From: a virus | Length of the DNA: 35,134 bases | Virus record (IMG/VR): IMGVR_UViG_3300047359_000221 | Span: 1-35,134 of that record | Strand: one strand, 5' to 3' | In this document: piece by piece, positions 18,293 to 27,300 of the stretch | Layout: each line of letters starts with the position of its first letter | How positions within the stretch are numbered: the first letter of the stretch is position 1 | Program-made: the position numbers and the translations under genes | The notes under the pieces: model-generated | What the model was told of the DNA's origin: nothing | The model's database searches: none | What the model saw: only the letters and a program-made list of their open reading frames with translations

Positions 18293-19309
18293 ATGTCAAA
18301 TCTTTTCAAAAAGGCAGCCGTATTCACAGATATACATTTCGGTTTAAAGAGTAATAGTATACAACATAACCGAGACTGTAGTGATTTTGTGGATTGGTTC
18401 ATTGAGAAATCAAAAGAAGAAGGATGTGAAACGTGTTTGTTCTTGGGTGATTGGAATCATCATAGAGCAAGTATCAATATGCACACCTTACAGTTCGGGC
18501 TCAATGCATTAGAGAAACTAAACGATGCGTTTGAGAAAGTCTACTTCATTACAGGCAACCATGATCTTTATTATAGAGACAAACGTGATATTCATTCAGT
18601 CGAATGGGCTAAACATCTAAAGAATGTAGTCATTGTCGATCACTTTATCGAAGAAGGTAACTGTGTTATTGCTCCATGGCTATGCGGTGATGACTATAAA
18701 CTGCTTAAAAAGAAGAAAGGCAAGTATTTGTTTGCTCATTTAGAGTTACCACACTTTTATATGAATGCTATGATAGAAATGCCCGATCATGGAGAGACTA
18801 ATGCTGACCATTTATCTCATTTTGAAAAAGTATTCTCTGGGCATTTCCATAAACGACAAGCAAGAAAAAATATTTGGTATATGGGTAATGCATTCCCACA
18901 CAACTATGCAGATGCAGGTGACGATGCTAGAGGCATGATGGTATTAGAATGGGACAAAGAACCTGAGTTTCATTCGTGGCCCAATCAACCTGTATATAGA
19001 GTATACAAGTTAAGTGAAGTATTAGATAACCCAGAAGGGTTGTTAATTAAGAATGCTCATGTTAGAGTACATTTAGACATCGATATATCTTATGAAGAAT
19101 CAAACTTTATAAGAGAACAATTGATACCACAACATGAGTTAAGAGAAATGTCGTTGATTCCTGTTAAGTCTGATGAACATGCACAAGACTTGGCTCCGGG
19201 TGAAATATCATTTGAAAGTGTTGATTCAATTATTATCGAACAAATTAAAAACATAGAATCTGATTTCTATGACAAGGGTGTATTACTGGAGATTTATCAG
19301 TCTATATGA
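18293..19309 (+). CDS. gp47: Recombination endonuclease subunit gp47 (SbcD/Mre11-like)
   Basis: This is the calcineurin-like metallophosphoesterase subunit of the gp46/47 complex, which resects DNA ends for recombination-dependent replication and helps degrade host DNA. The metal-binding motifs appear in order: D13-x-H15 in FTDIHFG, GDWNHH near residue 50, GNHD in FITGNHDLYYRD, and GHFHKR near residue 184. The length of 338 equals the family norm (T4 gp47 is 339). It has its own promoter, and its stop overlaps the gp46 start as ATGA, so the two subunits are translationally coupled. Confidence 0.94.
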   Translation: MSNLFKKAAVFTDIHFGLKSNSIQHNRDCSDFVDWFIEKSKEEGCETCLFLGDWNHHRASINMHTLQFGLNALEKLNDAFEKVYFITGNHDLYYRDKRDIHSVEWAKHLKNVVIVDHFIEEGNCVIAPWLCGDDYKLLKKKKGKYLFAHLELPHFYMNAMIEMPDHGETNADHLSHFEKVFSGHFHKRQARKNIWYMGNAFPHNYADAGDDARGMMVLEWDKEPEFHSWPNQPVYRVYKLSEVLDNPEGLLIKNAHVRVHLDIDISYEESNFIREQLIPQHELREMSLIPVKSDEHAQDLAPGEISFESVDSIIIEQIKNIESDFYDKGVLLEIYQSI

Positions 19310-21072
19310 TCAATTTAAAACATGTAACTCTCAGAAACTTCTTAAGTGTAGGATCAGTTACACAAGCAATTGACTTACAGAATGAGGAACTAACCCTCAT
19401 CTTAGGTGATAACTTAGATTTAGGTGGAGACGGTGCTAGAAATGGTACAGGTAAGACTACTATTATACAAGCAATCAGTTATGCATTGTATGGTGTCCCA
19501 CTTAATAATATCAAACAAAACAACTTAATCAATAGAACTAACGGCAAAGGCATGATGGTCACATTAGACTTTGAAGCCAATGGTGTTGAGTATCGTATTG
19601 AACGTGGTCGTAAGCCGCATGGCATGAAGTTCTTTATCAACGGTGTAGGTGAAGAAGACAACGAAGCACAAGGCGAAAATAAAGAGACACAACAAGTTAT
19701 CGAAGATATCGTAGGAATGTCTTCAGTAATGTTTAGAAACATTATTGCACTTAATACATATAGTCAACCATTCTTAAGCATGACACAAGGACAGCAACGT
19801 GATATTATCGAACAGTTGCTTGGAATAACGTTGTTATCAGAGAAAGCAGAAAAGATTAAGATAACAATTAAGAACAACAAGGAAGAAATTCAACAAGAAG
19901 AATTCAAAGTACAAGCAATAGAAGAAGCAAACAAACGAATAGAAGAACAAATAGACAGTCTTAAAAAGAGAGCAAGACTGTGGGATAACAAGACAGCAGA
20001 AGACATTGACACATTAAAAAATCAAATTACAAGACTAGAAGAATTAGATATTGACGCCGAATTACTTGGACACAAGCAACTAATTGTATACAATGCTTTA
20101 GTTAAGGATCATGCAGATATCGACAAATTGATTACTAGAACTAATAATGATGTTAACCGAGAAGCAAAGGCTGTCAGTAAATTTGAAAAAGAATTAGAGA
20201 TATTAAAACAGAACAAATGTCACACTTGTGGGCAAGACTTCCATGATGATGTACATACACAAGTGTTAGCAGACAAAGAAGAAAGTTTAGTAGAGCATAC
20301 TAATCACTTAACCGAACTAGCAGAAGTGCAAGTAGAATTAGAAGGCGAGAAGAATTCTTTATTTGAAGTAGGGGAACGTCCTACCTTGTTTTATCAATCA
20401 GAAACAGAGGCGATTGAACATAAAAATAAGATCAAAGACCTTAAGGGGCAAGTGTCTCGTAAAGAATCTGATGAAAATCCTTATACAGATCAAATACTTG
20501 AAATGGAAGAAAGTGCATTACAGGAAGCCAATTTTGACAAAATAAACGAGTTGTCACGTTTAGGAGATCATCAGAAGTTCTTGTTAGACCTATTGACAAG
20601 TAAAGATTCATTTGTACGTAAAAAGATTATTGATCAAAACTTATCATACTTAAACTCACGTTTGACAAATTACTTAGATAAGATGGGTCTACCGCATCAA
20701 GTCGTATTCCAAAATGATTTATCTGTAGAAATTACAGAGTTGGGTAGAGAGTTAGACTTTGACAACTTATCTAGGGGAGAACGTAACAGATTGATCTTGG
20801 GATTATCATTCGCATTCAGAGATGTTTGGGAGAACTTATATTTCCCAATCAATACATTGTTTATTGATGAGTTGATTGACTCAGGTCTTGACACTATCGG
20901 TGTTGAGAATGCTATGGCTATTCTTAAAGATATGACACGTAGACGTAACAAGTCAGTTTGGTTAGTATCACACAGAGAAGAATTAGCAGGAAGAGTTGCT
21001 AGTGTATTACAAGTTATTAAAGAGAACGGCTTTACTACATACAACTCGACAAGGGAGTTGGAGGAGTTGTGA
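19306..21072 (+). CDS. gp46: Recombination endonuclease subunit gp46 (SbcC/Rad50-like ATPase)
   Basis: This is the SMC-like ATPase partner of gp47. The Walker A motif is NGTGKTT near residue 50. The signature motif is FDNLSRGERNRLILGLSF near residue 490, and Walker B is TLFIDELIDSG near residue 525. Two coiled-coil arms flank a zinc hook, CHTCG, near residue 305. T4 gp46 has 560 residues, this one 588. The start overlaps the gp47 stop (ATGA), and the stop overlaps the GTG start of the radical SAM gene (GTGA), so the three genes form one unit. Confidence 0.95.
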   Translation: MINLKHVTLRNFLSVGSVTQAIDLQNEELTLILGDNLDLGGDGARNGTGKTTIIQAISYALYGVPLNNIKQNNLINRTNGKGMMVTLDFEANGVEYRIERGRKPHGMKFFINGVGEEDNEAQGENKETQQVIEDIVGMSSVMFRNIIALNTYSQPFLSMTQGQQRDIIEQLLGITLLSEKAEKIKITIKNNKEEIQQEEFKVQAIEEANKRIEEQIDSLKKRARLWDNKTAEDIDTLKNQITRLEELDIDAELLGHKQLIVYNALVKDHADIDKLITRTNNDVNREAKAVSKFEKELEILKQNKCHTCGQDFHDDVHTQVLADKEESLVEHTNHLTELAEVQVELEGEKNSLFEVGERPTLFYQSETEAIEHKNKIKDLKGQVSRKESDENPYTDQILEMEESALQEANFDKINELSRLGDHQKFLLDLLTSKDSFVRKKIIDQNLSYLNSRLTNYLDKMGLPHQVVFQNDLSVEITELGRELDFDNLSRGERNRLILGLSFAFRDVWENLYFPINTLFIDELIDSGLDTIGVENAMAILKDMTRRRNKSVWLVSHREELAGRVASVLQVIKENGFTTYNSTRELEEL

Positions 21073-22085
21073 GTCTAGCCCTATGGCACTGGCATATTGA
21101 AGTTAGCAGTAAGTGTACATTAAAGTGCCCTCGTTGCCCTAGACAAGAAGTTCCTGATACATTAGTCAGTACCGAACTTAAATTAGATTTTTTTAAACAA
21201 AACTTTCCTGCGTTTTTTATATTAGAACACGTAGAGAAACTAACGTTCTGTGGTGACGATGGCGATCCTATCTATGCACATGACTTCATTGAAGTCATCC
21301 AGTATTTCAAATCTATAAAGCCTAGTATAGCAATCATTATCGTCACTAACGGATCATACAAAAACGAAGACTGGTGGACAAGACTAGCAGAGTTATTAGA
21401 CGAACAAGATCAGATACACTTCAGTATAGACGGCTGGAACCATGAGAGTAATAATATATACAGAATCAATTCTAATTGGTCTAGCATCATCACAGGCGTC
21501 TCTATCATCAACGACAAGTCTAACTGTTACACCGTATGGGACGCAATAGGCTTTAAGTTTAACGAAGATAAGATCGAAGACATGCAAAACTATGCAAGAG
21601 AGTTAGGCTTTGATGCGTTTCAATTGACAAGAAGCACTAAGTTCGGTAAGATATACGAAGACTCTTATGGGAAAGAAGATGCTTTACAACCACGTGATGA
21701 TCTGTTATCATCTAGTCATAGATTTGAAAGAGAAGTGGTTACATTTACAGACAAGACAATTAAAGAACCTTGGATGAAGACAAATATTAAACTGTACGAT
21801 GAATCTAAGTTAGTAGGTAATGAACGTCCTCTATGTCATATAGGCAATAAAGGTAGTTACATTAATGCTAGAGGAGAATTTTATCCATGTTGTTGGGTTG
21901 CAACAAGATACGGGCACAACAATAAATGGAACGAAATTGGCAAGAAATATAATCTCTATGAATTGAGATTACCCAAAATTGTAAAAGATAAATTCTGGGA
22001 AGCCGACTTCATACATGACTCTTACGAGTGTCAAACTAAATGTGCCCATCATCGGGTAGATAAAAATTATGCCACCGAGTGGTAA
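21069..22085 (+). CDS. Radical SAM enzyme with SPASM-like C-terminal cysteines
   Basis: The canonical iron-sulfur motif is C16-x3-C20-x2-C23 (CTLKCPRC), followed by a glycine-rich SAM-binding stretch (FCGDDGDPIYAHDF) and strands IIIVTNGS and IHFSIDG, as in radical SAM barrels. The C-terminal third has Cys residues in RPLCHIG, then FYPCCW and CQTKCAHH, which fits a SPASM or twitch auxiliary cluster domain. Enzymes of this type usually modify peptides or small molecules. No precursor peptide gene is obvious nearby, so the substrate is unknown. The start is GTG, four bases inside the end of gp46, with AGGGAG about eleven bases upstream. Coupling to gp46 suggests early or middle expression. It is an accessory gene relative to T4. 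Confidence 0.85.
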   Translation: MSLALWHWHIEVSSKCTLKCPRCPRQEVPDTLVSTELKLDFFKQNFPAFFILEHVEKLTFCGDDGDPIYAHDFIEVIQYFKSIKPSIAIIIVTNGSYKNEDWWTRLAELLDEQDQIHFSIDGWNHESNNIYRINSNWSSIITGVSIINDKSNCYTVWDAIGFKFNEDKIEDMQNYARELGFDAFQLTRSTKFGKIYEDSYGKEDALQPRDDLLSSSHRFEREVVTFTDKTIKEPWMKTNIKLYDESKLVGNERPLCHIGNKGSYINARGEFYPCCWVATRYGHNNKWNEIGKKYNLYELRLPKIVKDKFWEADFIHDSYECQTKCAHHRVDKNYATEW

Positions 22086-22102
22086 GGAGATAACTACTAA
22101 TA

Positions 22103-22690
22103 ATGCCATCACCATCTAAGAATAAAGGATCAGGATTTGAAAGAGAAGTCGCAAGATATCTTTCAGAAACTTACGAAGAAAGTTTTATCAGAGCGCCTGG
22201 ATCAGGTGCATATGTAGGTGGCAAGAATCAAACACGTACAGAAATTTTACATGAAGGACAGATTAGAAGTTTTAAAGGGGACATTGTTCCTGGCGAAAGT
22301 TTCTATAAATTAAATGTAGAATGTAAATTCTATGCAGATTTCCCCTTTCATCAACTTCTATCAGGCTCATGTAGAGTCATAGAAGAATGGCTCGACCAGT
22401 TAATGGATGTGCATGATGAGGGAGATTTTGATGTACTCTTTATGAAGTTTAATCGTAAAGGTCGGTTTGTATGTGTTCCGAGTAAATACACATTCGTAAG
22501 TGACCAGTTCATTTATTACACATCAGACAAACATGCTGACTGGGTAATCTTTGGTTGGGATCACTTTTTTCAATTCAATAAAGATATATTTAAAGCATAC
22601 GCAGGCGACACAGAGACCAACTCAGAACCCACCGTTGACACCAAGTCACAACTATCCTTAAACACAACCACAACTAAAATAGACTTTTAA
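22103..22690 (+). CDS. PD-(D/E)XK-type nuclease, Holliday-junction-resolvase-like
   Basis: The 195-residue protein has the pattern of small PD-(D/E)XK nucleases: an N-terminal helix with GSGFEREVARYL (E13, E15), D60 in the segment FKGDIV, and E73-C-K75 in NVECKFYADF. A basic N-terminus and a Ser/Thr-rich C-terminal tail flank this core. The fold is shared by archaeal Hjc-type resolvases and many phage nucleases. Its place after gp47/gp46 favours a role in recombination or branch resolution, but the substrate is inferred. AAGGAG is 13 bases before the ATG, a rather long spacing. The stop codon lies inside the -35 box of the promoter that follows. Confidence 0.7.
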   Translation: MPSPSKNKGSGFEREVARYLSETYEESFIRAPGSGAYVGGKNQTRTEILHEGQIRSFKGDIVPGESFYKLNVECKFYADFPFHQLLSGSCRVIEEWLDQLMDVHDEGDFDVLFMKFNRKGRFVCVPSKYTFVSDQFIYYTSDKHADWVIFGWDHFFQFNKDIFKAYAGDTETNSEPTVDTKSQLSLNTTTTKIDF

Positions 22691-22716
22691 CATATAGTAT
22701 AGTCGTAATATATACT
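22687..22716 (+). promoter_or_regulatory. Host-type promoter driving the structured non-coding region
   Basis: TTAACA (22687-22692), an 18-base spacer and TATACT (22711-22716) each match the sigma-70 consensus at five of six positions. Initiation is expected near 22723, with no coding gene downstream on this strand before 24359. Confidence 0.55.
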
Positions 22717-22722
22717 CGACTC

Positions 22723-23151
22723 TCCTTGAGGAACCCATTGTAGTGATGGGCAACGGAACTGGAGTAGTGTCTTACAGACATATAAACCGACAAGGCAATC
22801 GTTATGGTAGCGAACCTTGAATGAGTTCATATCTACTTTGATTTGATGATATGAAACATGCGTTGCTGAGAGATCATGCTCATTAGTATGATTGGCTCAA
22901 CTACAGCCCAGTAAACATTACAGAGCAACCGGTTGCAATTGATTATAGTAACGTAATCGATTGGGGATAATCAACATGGATGACAGGGGGTAATGAGAAC
23001 CTGAACCGTGGTAGTGTTTGATAGCACTACCATGGCTTCTAAAAGGTAATAAGACTTAAACAATAACCTTTTAAAATAATAGATTTACCGTTTAAATAAG
23101 AAATTACGAATGAACGAAGTGAATGAGTAATTGGGTCTTCTTTGAAGACCC
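22723..23151 (+). ncRNA. Candidate large structured non-coding RNA (about 430 nt)
   Basis: No reading frame of useful length exists in this stretch. It is packed with local hairpins: 22734-22750 (CCCAT/ATGGG), 22768-22780 (TGTCT/AGACA), 22826-22855 (8 bp), 22873-22892 (7 bp, one G-T), 22936-22963 (10 bp, one G-T, overlapping the 12-base palindrome GCAACCGGTTGC at 22925), 23003-23039 (14 bp with one bulge and one G-T), 23040-23073 (8 bp) and 23133-23151 (8 bp, TTT loop). A promoter precedes it and a perfect hairpin ends it. It looks more GC-rich than the surrounding spacers. I do not recognise a known RNA class. I looked for tRNA, RNase P and group I/II intron core motifs and did not find them. 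The plus strand is chosen because of the promoter. Confidence 0.55.
23133..23151. terminator. Perfect hairpin between convergent units
   Basis: GGGTCTTC-TTT-GAAGACCC forms eight perfect pairs. Neither strand has a clear U-tract after it, so it may be a structural 3' end for the non-coding RNA, for the gp26 transcript, or for both. Confidence 0.45.
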
Positions 23152-23169
23152 TTAAGAATGTTCTAGTGT

Positions 23170-23400
23170 TTAGAAGAATGGCATTTGAGTTTTCTTAGTA
23201 GTTTCTAAGTGTTCCTCAATTATTTTGTTTATGGCTTTGCGTTCTGATAGGGACATGTTAAGGACATCTTCATATGTGGCACCTCCACGCATGTACCAGG
23301 ATAAAGTCAAGGCGTTTGACTTTAAGCCCTGAGTGTATTCTTCATATTTTTGTATCAACTCCCTTATCCCTTCAGGGTCGAGTGAAAGGAGTCTTAGACG
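23170..23400 (-). CDS. -1 frame extension of gp26 (76 codons), small T4-like hub-assembly domain
   Basis: This frame has no credible start of its own. The only upstream candidate is a TTG at 23358 directly abutting AAGGGAG, too close for a ribosome site. The frame is open back to the slippery site at the end of gp26, and residues upstream of that TTG (RLRLLSLDPEGIRE) look like coding sequence continuing into LIQKYEEYTQG. The core contains LSWYMRGGATYEDVLNMSLS, and the end is TTKKTQMPFF. I recall similar small proteins next to gp26 in cyanophages, sometimes labelled gp51, but am not certain of the name. Expression by -1 frameshifting would give a fusion of about 361 residues (285 from gp26 plus 76). 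Separate initiation is the alternative. Confidence 0.7.
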   Translation of the reverse strand, partial: RLRLLSLDPEGIRELIQKYEEYTQGLKSNALTLSWYMRGGATYEDVLNMSLSERKAINKIIEEHLETTKKTQMPFF

Positions 23401-23406
23401 AAAAAA
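23358..23406 (-). promoter_or_regulatory. Programmed -1 ribosomal frameshift signal
   Basis: On the minus strand the gp26 frame reads GAT TTT TTC GTC TAA. The heptamer T-TTT-TTC (23406-23400) is a perfect X-XXY-YYZ slippery site in the zero frame. After a 7-base spacer, ACTCCTTT (23392-23385) can pair with AAGGGAGT (23365-23358) in eight pairs including one G-U. Inside that, a CCC-TGAA-GGG hairpin can form. The site is three bases before the gp26 stop codon. Confidence 0.7.
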
Positions 23407-24254
23407 TCCGATGCGTTTAATGTAAACGGTTGCTTGTACTCATGTCCACATTCTTCTTTTGATGGATCATCTGAGCCTGCTGTGCATACGATAGTAAGAG
23501 GCTTAATTGTTGATTTCTCTCTAAGTTGCGTGTTATGATCTCTTATAGTTTCATAAGTTTTTGTATCCGCATTCTTTAAAAAATCATGTATATGATTAGT
23601 ATCAGTTACCTCTCCCTCTGGAGTAACAATCTTTACAATTGTTTCAGATAAGATTTCCATTGTTAACACTGTAATGTCTTTTAATGCTTCAGCACTTGCT
23701 AGTGTACGTTCTTGTTGATCTTCAATAGAAGATAGATTTTTATATTTTGCTTGAATATCAAACTGCTTTAGACCTGCTTCATTCATTTCTTTGTACTTTA
23801 GGGGTGCAAAATAAATTTCTAACTCATTCATCCTTAAAGGAGTTTTGTAATCACCAGCACCTAATGATTGTAGCAGAACTTGTAGATTAATACCATATGT
23901 TCCTTGTTCTCCGCATTTTTCGCATTCTGATTCTACATCAATAGTCTCTTGTCCACCTGCGGCTTTAATAGAAATTAATACCGTGTCTAAATCAGTGCTT
24001 AATAGTGCCCAAGGATTTTTGATTGATGGGACACAACTTTTAATAATATCTACCATGGCTGTACCATTAAACAATGCATCTGGCGTCTTTGTCGTTATCT
24101 CATCAATTGCTGTCATAGGATAGACAGGCAATTCTTTGTTTTCAGGCCATTCGATGTCCTCTGGTGCGTAATTCTCTCCACCTGACGGCAAAGTGATGTG
24201 TACTGCCGGTCTACGAAAAAATTGTCGTAGTGGATTATTTTCATTCATGCTCAT
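23394..24254 (-). CDS. gp26: Baseplate hub/assembly protein gp26-like (T4 gp26/gp51 family)
   Basis: The protein has 286 residues. The N-terminal half carries a pattern I associate with gp26 of T4-like marine phages: NPLRQFFRRPAVHITLPSGG, ELPVYPMTAIDEITTKTPDA, then DIIKSCVPSIKNPWALL. Four cysteines, C111-x2-C114 and C257-x11-C269, could bind zinc. The role is hub subunit or hub-assembly factor. T4 gp26 has 208 residues. The start at 24254 has GGGGA six bases upstream. The gene is transcribed away from the tape-measure gene, from an inverted repeat with CTAAATA on both strands. Its last codons contain a slippery heptamer leading into a -1 frame, so a longer fusion is likely to be made too. Confidence 0.82.
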   Translation of the reverse strand: MSMNENNPLRQFFRRPAVHITLPSGGENYAPEDIEWPENKELPVYPMTAIDEITTKTPDALFNGTAMVDIIKSCVPSIKNPWALLSTDLDTVLISIKAAGGQETIDVESECEKCGEQGTYGINLQVLLQSLGAGDYKTPLRMNELEIYFAPLKYKEMNEAGLKQFDIQAKYKNLSSIEDQQERTLASAEALKDITVLTMEILSETIVKIVTPEGEVTDTNHIHDFLKNADTKTYETIRDHNTQLREKSTIKPLTIVCTAGSDDPSKEECGHEYKQPFTLNASDFFV

Positions 24255-24288
24255 ATATGTTCCCCATAATAAAATACGGTATTTTTAA

Positions 24289-24318
24289 ATACTAAATACT
24301 AGTGCATATATTTAGTAT
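24289..24318. promoter_or_regulatory. Inverted repeat with face-to-face late-type promoters
   Basis: ATACTAAAT (24289-24297) and ATTTAGTAT (24310-24318) are perfect inverted copies. Each holds CTAAATA on its own strand (24292-24298 plus, 24315-24309 minus). Initiation about six bases downstream puts both start points near 24303-24304. Leaders would be about 50-55 bases to the tape-measure gene and to gp26. The same CTAAATA precedes gp20 and the prohead core gene. Confidence 0.5.
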
Positions 24319-24358
24319 CCCAAAACCATGCTAAATTAAAAATATAGGACAACACTAG

Positions 24359-27300
24359 ATGGATGATTTTTCACCTGAAGAAATGCGAGAATTTAATGAG
24401 AATTTAAATTCTATGAATGCCTCTTTGGGCACCTTATCTGGAAACCTAGATATTTTATCTCGTACATTGAATGACACTTCTAACTCACTTAATAAATCCG
24501 CAGAAGAATTGGAGAAAACCGCAGAAAGAACATCTATAGCAGAAACAAAGAAAGGCGAGAAAACCGCCCAAGCCAATGATGATATAGAAGCAACTGCTAA
24601 GAAAATGGCAGGAGCATTACGAATTGCTACTGGTGCAGTTGTTAGTTTTTCAGGTGCATTAGTTTCAGGGGTTGAGGGTTTTGACAAATATAGTCAAGCA
24701 GTATCAGGTTTTGGAGACTCAGCAAAACAAACCGGAGACGCATTAGGTGGATTTGGTAAAGTAATAGGCAATGCAGTAAACATAATAACTGAGTTTACAG
24801 TTATAACAATGAAGCAGGCTGATGCACAGAATCAGTTTGCAAAAGAAATGAACAGAATGGGTGCTATAGTTGATACTACCACCCAAGAATTAGCAGAACA
24901 AGCAAGAGCCGCAGGCGCAAGTGCAGGCGATCTGGCTGAAATGTCTGTTATGATCACACAAAGTTCCCAAGCACTAGCATCATTTGGTGCAGGAACATCA
25001 GAAGGCTTATCAAACTTAATGGAAGTCTTTGCATTATCTGATGAACAAGAAAGAACGATGCGTAGATACGGGTATACTCTAAGAGAAGCCCAAGAACAAC
25101 AATTATATTATATAGAACTACAAAGAACATCTGGTATTAATATGCAAGCCAGAGAAATGACTGAACAAGATGTTCGTATTAAGTCATTGCAGTATGCAAA
25201 AACATTAAACACACTATCAGAGTTAACAGGTATTCAAGCCGGTCAACTTAAAGAAGAACAAGCCGCAGTCCAAGCAGACTTACGTAATAAAATTCGTAAT
25301 ATGCGTGATCAAAATGATATTGAAAGACTTAAGAAACAGTTAGATGGCAACATTACTGCTGAAAAAAGAGCATCAATAGAAGCAGAAATAAAAGCAAGAG
25401 AACAAGAAGTACAAGTAAGACTTGATGCTGGTAACCAATTTGCAGGTTTATTAGGCAAAGATATGGCTGCCAAAGTAATGAATGTTATCGGTACCGGTGC
25501 ATTTGACGAGAATACAAAAGAACTAGCAAACTTAGGACTTAACGCCGCAGAACTCAAAGACAGATTTGCAGGCTTAACTGCTGGTTCAGATGAATACAGA
25601 CAAGCAGTTGCTGAAACAACAGGTGAACTAGTAGGTGGTGTTAGACGAAACGTAGATAGGTTCGGTAAGTCTATGGAACTTGCCGCTAATGCAAGTGAGA
25701 TCGGAGCCGCAGTAGGCATCAATGATACAACAACAGACAGATCAATGAAGTTTATGTCTGAAGAGGATGCTGTAAACAGAGTATTAGAAAGTTTTGATGA
25801 AGTAGCAGAATCTACAGAAAAAGGTAAAGATGCACAAAAAGATTTAGCCGCTGAATTACAAGTATTTGAAACTAATGTTAGAACATCCGCAGATGAATTT
25901 TTAAATGCGATTAATCCGTTTACAGGTGCATTAGGATTAGGAACTCTTGCTCTAGGTGGATTTACTTTAGCATTAGGAGTTGCGACAACATCATTATATG
26001 GTATGGCTGGATCTGGCGCAGGAAGTGGCATATTAGATATGTTTACCGGTGGCAAAGGTGGTAAAGTAGGAAGAGGGTTAGGAGCCGCTAAAAACTTTTT
26101 AACAAAAGGTGCAACTAGATTTGCCGCACCACTAGCCGCAGGAATGTCTATATATAGTGGATTCTCAGAAGCAAGTGAAGGACGAGATGAAGCAGATGCC
26201 CAACTTAATGAAGTATTACTTGCAGAAGATTCATCAAAAGCAGAAATACAACGTGCCAAAGAACAGCACGAAATAGACACTAAACAAGCCAATAGAGGTG
26301 GTGCTGGTACAGCAATCGGCGGTACTGGTGGAGCCATTGCAGGTGCGGCCGCAGGTGCAGCCATAGGTTCGTTTATTCCAATCATTGGAACAGCAATTGG
26401 TGGTATTATCGGCGGAGCCTTAGGAGCATACGGTGGAGCCAAAGGCGGAAGTGCAATAGCAGAAAACTATCTAAGTCCAGAAGACTTAAAAATGTATGAG
26501 GCTAGTGATGCTGAATATGCTTTAATGACTGATGAAGAAAAAGACAAATATAATGAGATCAGAGATGCTATTAAGGAACAAACACGATTACAAGAAGAAG
26601 AAGCAGAACGTTTAGAAAAAGCATATAATGACAACTACGAGGAAATAAAGAAGATAGGTCTATATGACAAAGACTTGCTTGGTAATAGTGAAGTAAACTT
26701 TGAAATGCTTGCCCAAATGAGAGACGATGGTTCTCTCTCACAAGAAATGCTTGAGGCTATGCTATATGATAATGATTTAAGTGAAGCAGACACGGCACTA
26801 GTGCAGAAACAGTTAGATTTGATGAAAGCAAATGCTGAAAAAGACGAAGAAAAAGATAAAAAAGAAAAAGAAGTAGCAGAGGTTAAAGAGCCAGACGAAA
26901 ATTCAGGTAGAACATTAGACATGTCTCCTGAAAATCTAGCAAAAATATTTGAAGCAGATTTAAAAGCAACGGCAAAAAGAGATGCAGAAGAACAAGCAGA
27001 AAAAGAAAGAGTTGCAGTCGTAAAAGCAAAAGAAGAAGCCGTTAAAGAACAAATTACACCTGAAGTTGTTGCCAATGCACTTAAAGAAACTGGAACTGGT
27101 GCACCTGAAGGACTAGTCGATACAGAACAACTATTAGCAACAACTAAAGTAGTTGAAGATATGGTAGCAGTTGCTGACACTACTGCAAAAACTTTAGTTA
27201 CATCAGACTTAGAAAAGAAATTAGATGGTGATCAAGGTAGTAAAAAACATGAAGACTTTATGGCAAGGAAAGAAGAAAGACTTGCTAAAAAATTAGAAGA

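Noticed and set aside
22691-23169. tRNA, RNase P RNA or group I/II intron in the gene-free stretch
   Set aside because: No T-loop consensus with a matching acceptor stem was found. The GAGGAA and GATGACAG strings lack the rest of the RNase P core, and no intron core or domain V pattern is present.
23170-23358. An independent 62-residue gene starting at TTG 23358
   Set aside because: The only ribosome-site-like sequence abuts the TTG with no spacing, and the frame continues upstream as coding-like sequence to a slippery site, so a frameshift extension explains it better.
25309-26442. A 377-residue minus-strand open frame inside the tape-measure gene
   Set aside because: It is a Pro/Ala/Ser-rich antisense shadow of an Ala/Gly-rich helical protein, with no recognisable domain.
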